From: Pollutibacter soli
Lineage (GTDB): Bacteria > Bacteroidota > Bacteroidia > Chitinophagales > Chitinophagaceae
Assembly (NCBI GenBank): GCA_029269725.1
Contig: JARJHS010000005.1
Location: 124,001 to 188,000, forward strand
Length of the DNA: 64,000 bases
Reading direction: 5' to 3'
The notes under the pieces are model-generated. The model made no database searches. It was not told the DNA's origin and saw only the letters and a list, made by a program, of their open reading frames with translations. A program made the position numbers and the translations under genes. This document shows positions 62,011-64,000 of the stretch, piece after piece (within the stretch, counting starts at the first letter, position 1; each line of letters starts with the position of its first letter).

Positions 62011-62052
62011 ACGAACAACGAACAACGAATAACGAACAACGAACAACGATGA
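62011..62052. repeat. Microsatellite, 7-bp unit (acgaaca)
   Basis: About six copies of the 7-bp unit ACGAACA with one substitution. Simple-sequence DNA of this kind is common in the same genome type; a change in copy number would not affect any gene frame. Confidence 0.8.
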
Positions 62053-62081
62053 ACTGGCTGTTTCAACTATAATCAATGACC

Positions 62082-62102
62082 TTGTATTTCTCCCTATTTT
62101 TG
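62082..62102 (+). promoter_or_regulatory. Candidate Bacteroidota promoter upstream of the Cys-rich gene
   Basis: TATTTTTG at 62095-62102 fits the Bacteroidota -7 consensus TAnnTTTG; a TTG at 62082-62084 lies too close to be a standard -33 element. If used, transcription would begin around 62109, almost on the proposed start codon, giving a leaderless or near-leaderless message. Confidence 0.35.
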
Positions 62103-62107
62103 CACTC

Positions 62108-62422
62108 CTGAAACTAGTCCGTCAAATATTTGTTCTCTATATCCTGTTGCTCGGCGTAGTGCCTTGTTGCGCAATGGATATTTGTCACGACGAAGAAAAT
62201 GTGGTGATGACTACTACTTCTTCCAATCACCAGGAAAAAGACGATTGCAACAATTGCTCTCCGTTTGCATTTTGCAATAACTGTCCCGGATTCAGTCTTG
62301 AAACTCCGGCAATTCAGATTCAACCTGTGCTTCCCGCTACAAAGCAGGATTATCTTCCCATCGTAATCAATTACGTCTCCATTTACTTTGGAGTGTTGAC
62401 ACAACCCCCGCGATTTCTCTGA
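62108..62422 (+). CDS. Small Cys-rich secreted protein (DUF6660-like)
   Basis: The frame starting at CTG 62108 reads xKLVRQIFVLYILLLGVVPCC, a signal-peptide-like N-terminus characteristic of a small Bacteroidota family I recall as DUF6660; relatives start with MK at this position. A TTG at 62147 is a shorter alternative but would cut the hydrophobic segment. The mature part is rich in Cys and His (CHDEEN, DDCNNCSPFAFCNNCPG), suggesting metal binding. It lies 55 bp before the TonB-dependent receptor, so both probably belong to one operon for metal or metal-complex uptake. The start codon is unusual and could be a mutation. Confidence 0.6.
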   Translation: MKLVRQIFVLYILLLGVVPCCAMDICHDEENVVMTTTSSNHQEKDDCNNCSPFAFCNNCPGFSLETPAIQIQPVLPATKQDYLPIVINYVSIYFGVLTQPPRFL

Positions 62423-62477
62423 TACAGGATTGATTTTTTGGTTTAAGATTCAAATTGAATAATTGTGAATTCCACAG

Positions 62478-64000
62478 ATGAGAACTATTATTATAGCTAT
62501 AACAACTTTACTGTCCCTGAACGGCATCCAGGCGCAGCATATATTACGAGCGCGTGTAGTCGATAATTCATCAAATTTGCTGGTTGGTGTATCAGTTGTA
62601 GTGGAGTCAATTAAGAAGAACGGAACTTCTGATAGCACAGGAATTGTCACCATTGATAATATCCCCACGGGTACTTATGAGATTACATTTTCACATGTCG
62701 GGTATGAGGAATTGAAAATGAGATTTACGTTTCCGTTGAGCATTGATTCGGTGATTTTGGTAAAAATGAAAGCCCAGGAGGAGGAAGAAGAAGAAATCAT
62801 CATCACTTCCGCCAGGATCAGCAGAAGTATTGCCAACATCCCGACCAGAGTAGAAACTATTTCCGGTGAAGAGCTCGAAGAAAAAGCAAATATGAAACCC
62901 GGTGATATCAGGATGTTGTTGAGTGAAAGCACGGGAATACAAACACAGCAAACGTCAGCAACAAGTGCCAACTCAAGCATACGTATCCAGGGGCTTGATG
63001 GAAAATATACACAGATCATCAGGGACGGATTGCCAATGTATTCAGGCTATTCGGGAGGTTTAAGTATTATGCAGGTGGCGCCTTTGGATCTTCAGCAGGT
63101 GGAAGTGATCAAAGGTTCCGCTTCGACCTTATATGGTGGTGGTGCAATAGCGGGACTTGTCAATTTGGTATCACGTGTGCCGGGTAATAAGAGAAGACTT
63201 GATTTCATGGCAAACGTGACATCTGCAGGCGGCTGGGATTTTTCCGGATTTTATTCTCAGAAATTTAAAAAGACCGGTGTTACATTATTTTCTTCGGGTA
63301 ATAGTAACCGCGCATATGATGCGGCAGATCTGGGTTTGACTTCCATTCCACAATTTGAACGCTATACAGTTTCTCCAAAGCTTTTTTTGTATTTCACAGA
63401 TAAGACGGTAATGAATGTAGGATTCACCGGAATTTTTGAAAACAGGGTAGGAGGAGATATGAATTATATCAGGGAAGGAAGTCCCGGATATTTTGAAAAG
63501 AATAAAACAAAACGACTGACAGGTGAGTTTTCATTCCGGCATGTGATGGATGATCATTCGTCGCTGCAGGCAAAAGCTAGTATTAATAATTTTGATAGAA
63601 GAATGGAGATACCCGACTATTTCTTCCAGGGTTTACAGCAGTCATTTTTTTCTGAATTAAATTATGTTCATGTTGCTAATAGAATGCAATGGGTCGGCGG
63701 AATGAATTTTATTACTGATAAATTTTCCGAAGTAAAGCAGCAGGGGGTTGATCCCCGTGATTACACTCAACAAACTCTCGGTGTGTTTATACAAAATACA
63801 TGGACGCCGGTTAAATGGTTTATTCTTGAAACAGGCTTGCGTGGCAACCAGGTCAATAAGTACGGTTTTAATGTTTTGCCAAGAGTATCAGCGCTCTTCA
63901 AAATAACTCCCGAATTAAGTTCAAGGGCTGGTGGAGGGCTTGGTTATAAAACGCCAACGGTATTTAATGAGGATGCGGAGAGAATACAGTACCAGCAGGT
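62478..64000 (+). CDS. TonB-dependent receptor, N-terminal part (runs off the window)
   Basis: The first 507 codons of an outer-membrane receptor. After a signal peptide (MRTIIIAITTLLSLNGIQAQ), residues about 22-95 form a carboxypeptidase-regulatory-like beta domain (LLVGVSVVVES.. GTYEITFSHVGYEEL). The TonB box/plug follows: EEIIITSARISRSIANIPTRVETIS, then IRIQGLDGKYTQIIRDGLPMY, and LQQVEVIKGSASTLYGGGAIAGLVNLVS. Barrel strands begin near residue 240. The plug resembles ferric-siderophore/BtuB-type receptors, not SusC, which lacks here. The upstream Cys-rich protein suggests a metal ligand. Confidence 0.9.
   Translation, partial: MRTIIIAITTLLSLNGIQAQHILRARVVDNSSNLLVGVSVVVESIKKNGTSDSTGIVTIDNIPTGTYEITFSHVGYEELKMRFTFPLSIDSVILVKMKAQEEEEEEIIITSARISRSIANIPTRVETISGEELEEKANMKPGDIRMLLSESTGIQTQQTSATSANSSIRIQGLDGKYTQIIRDGLPMYSGYSGGLSIMQVAPLDLQQVEVIKGSASTLYGGGAIAGLVNLVSRVPGNKRRLDFMANVTSAGGWDFSGFYSQKFKKTGVTLFSSGNSNRAYDAADLGLTSIPQFERYTVSPKLFLYFTDKTVMNVGFTGIFENRVGGDMNYIREGSPGYFEKNKTKRLTGEFSFRHVMDDHSSLQAKASINNFDRRMEIPDYFFQGLQQSFFSELNYVHVANRMQWVGGMNFITDKFSEVKQQGVDPRDYTQQTLGVFIQNTWTPVKWFILETGLRGNQVNKYGFNVLPRVSALFKITPELSSRAGGGLGYKTPTVFNEDAERIQYQQ

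Larger units (their letters stand above)
61565..62107. other. Intergenic region with a 7-bp microsatellite
   Basis: A 543-bp divergent spacer that should hold the promoters of the leftward MORN operon and the rightward TonB receptor operon. It contains the period-7 repeat at 62011-62052. No gene is supported. Confidence 0.45.

Noticed and set aside
1-64000. rRNA, tRNA or tmRNA genes
   Set aside because: No conserved rRNA segments or tRNA arm patterns were noticed by eye; a short tRNA could still be missed without a covariance search.

Overview
The window looks like a chromosomal segment from a member of the Bacteroidota, most likely a Chitinophagaceae-type organism. The evidence is a TonB-dependent receptor with a carboxypeptidase-like N-terminal domain, a GldM C-terminal-like protein, many lipoproteins ending their signals in a lipobox, FAS1 (fasciclin) lipoproteins, a LytS/LytTR pair, MacB/FtsX-type fused permeases, DUF3857-transglutaminases, weak Shine-Dalgarno signals, frequent TTG/GTG starts, and many short palindromic intergenic repeats. 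No rRNA, tRNA, phage or conjugation gene was seen.

Layout. 1-11 kb: a partial alpha/beta hydrolase, two paralogous AraC regulators, two NAD(P)-dependent redox enzymes in an overlapping pair, an aldo/keto reductase, a periplasmic asparaginase and two paralogous secreted proteins of unknown function. 11-15 kb: a TerC-type membrane protein, then a GxxExxY gene embedded among five copies of a hairpin repeat, then a GMC oxidoreductase missing its FAD-ribose-binding segment. 15.0-15.5 kb: a small membrane-protein gene with one in-frame stop. 15.5-20.1 kb: five single-gene units on the minus strand separated by sites with attC geometry; I interpret this as an integron cassette array without an integrase (a CALIN). 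20.3-30.8 kb: a PQQ dehydrogenase, a four-unit tandem hairpin array, a Ca2+/H+ antiporter, an SDR, secreted proteins, a metallo-beta-lactamase-fold protein and an ArsR-SRPBCC operon with two operator palindromes. 30.9-46 kb: mainly exported peptidases (S33, a zincin, P1/DmpA with an in-frame TAG, M20, M14), an isolated low-GC OLD-type ATPase-TOPRIM gene and a Tat-exported epimerase-like protein. 46-54 kb: plus-strand genes for two fasciclin lipoproteins, a LytS-type kinase, a LytTR regulator and an outer-membrane beta-barrel, then a convergent FtsX permease. 54-61.6 kb: a three-gene minus-strand operon (TPR/MORN protein, active transglutaminase, inactive transglutaminase paralogue) ending in a clean intrinsic terminator. 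62-64 kb: a small Cys-rich protein and a TonB-dependent receptor cut by the window end.

The most unusual parts are the cassette array (15.5-20.1 kb), the GxxExxY gene with its flanking hairpins and tandem amplification (11.9-13.3 kb), two otherwise intact genes each broken by a single in-frame stop (15.28 kb and 36.07 kb), and the transglutaminase/MORN operon. All assignments come from reading motifs and alignments by eye; no database search was run.
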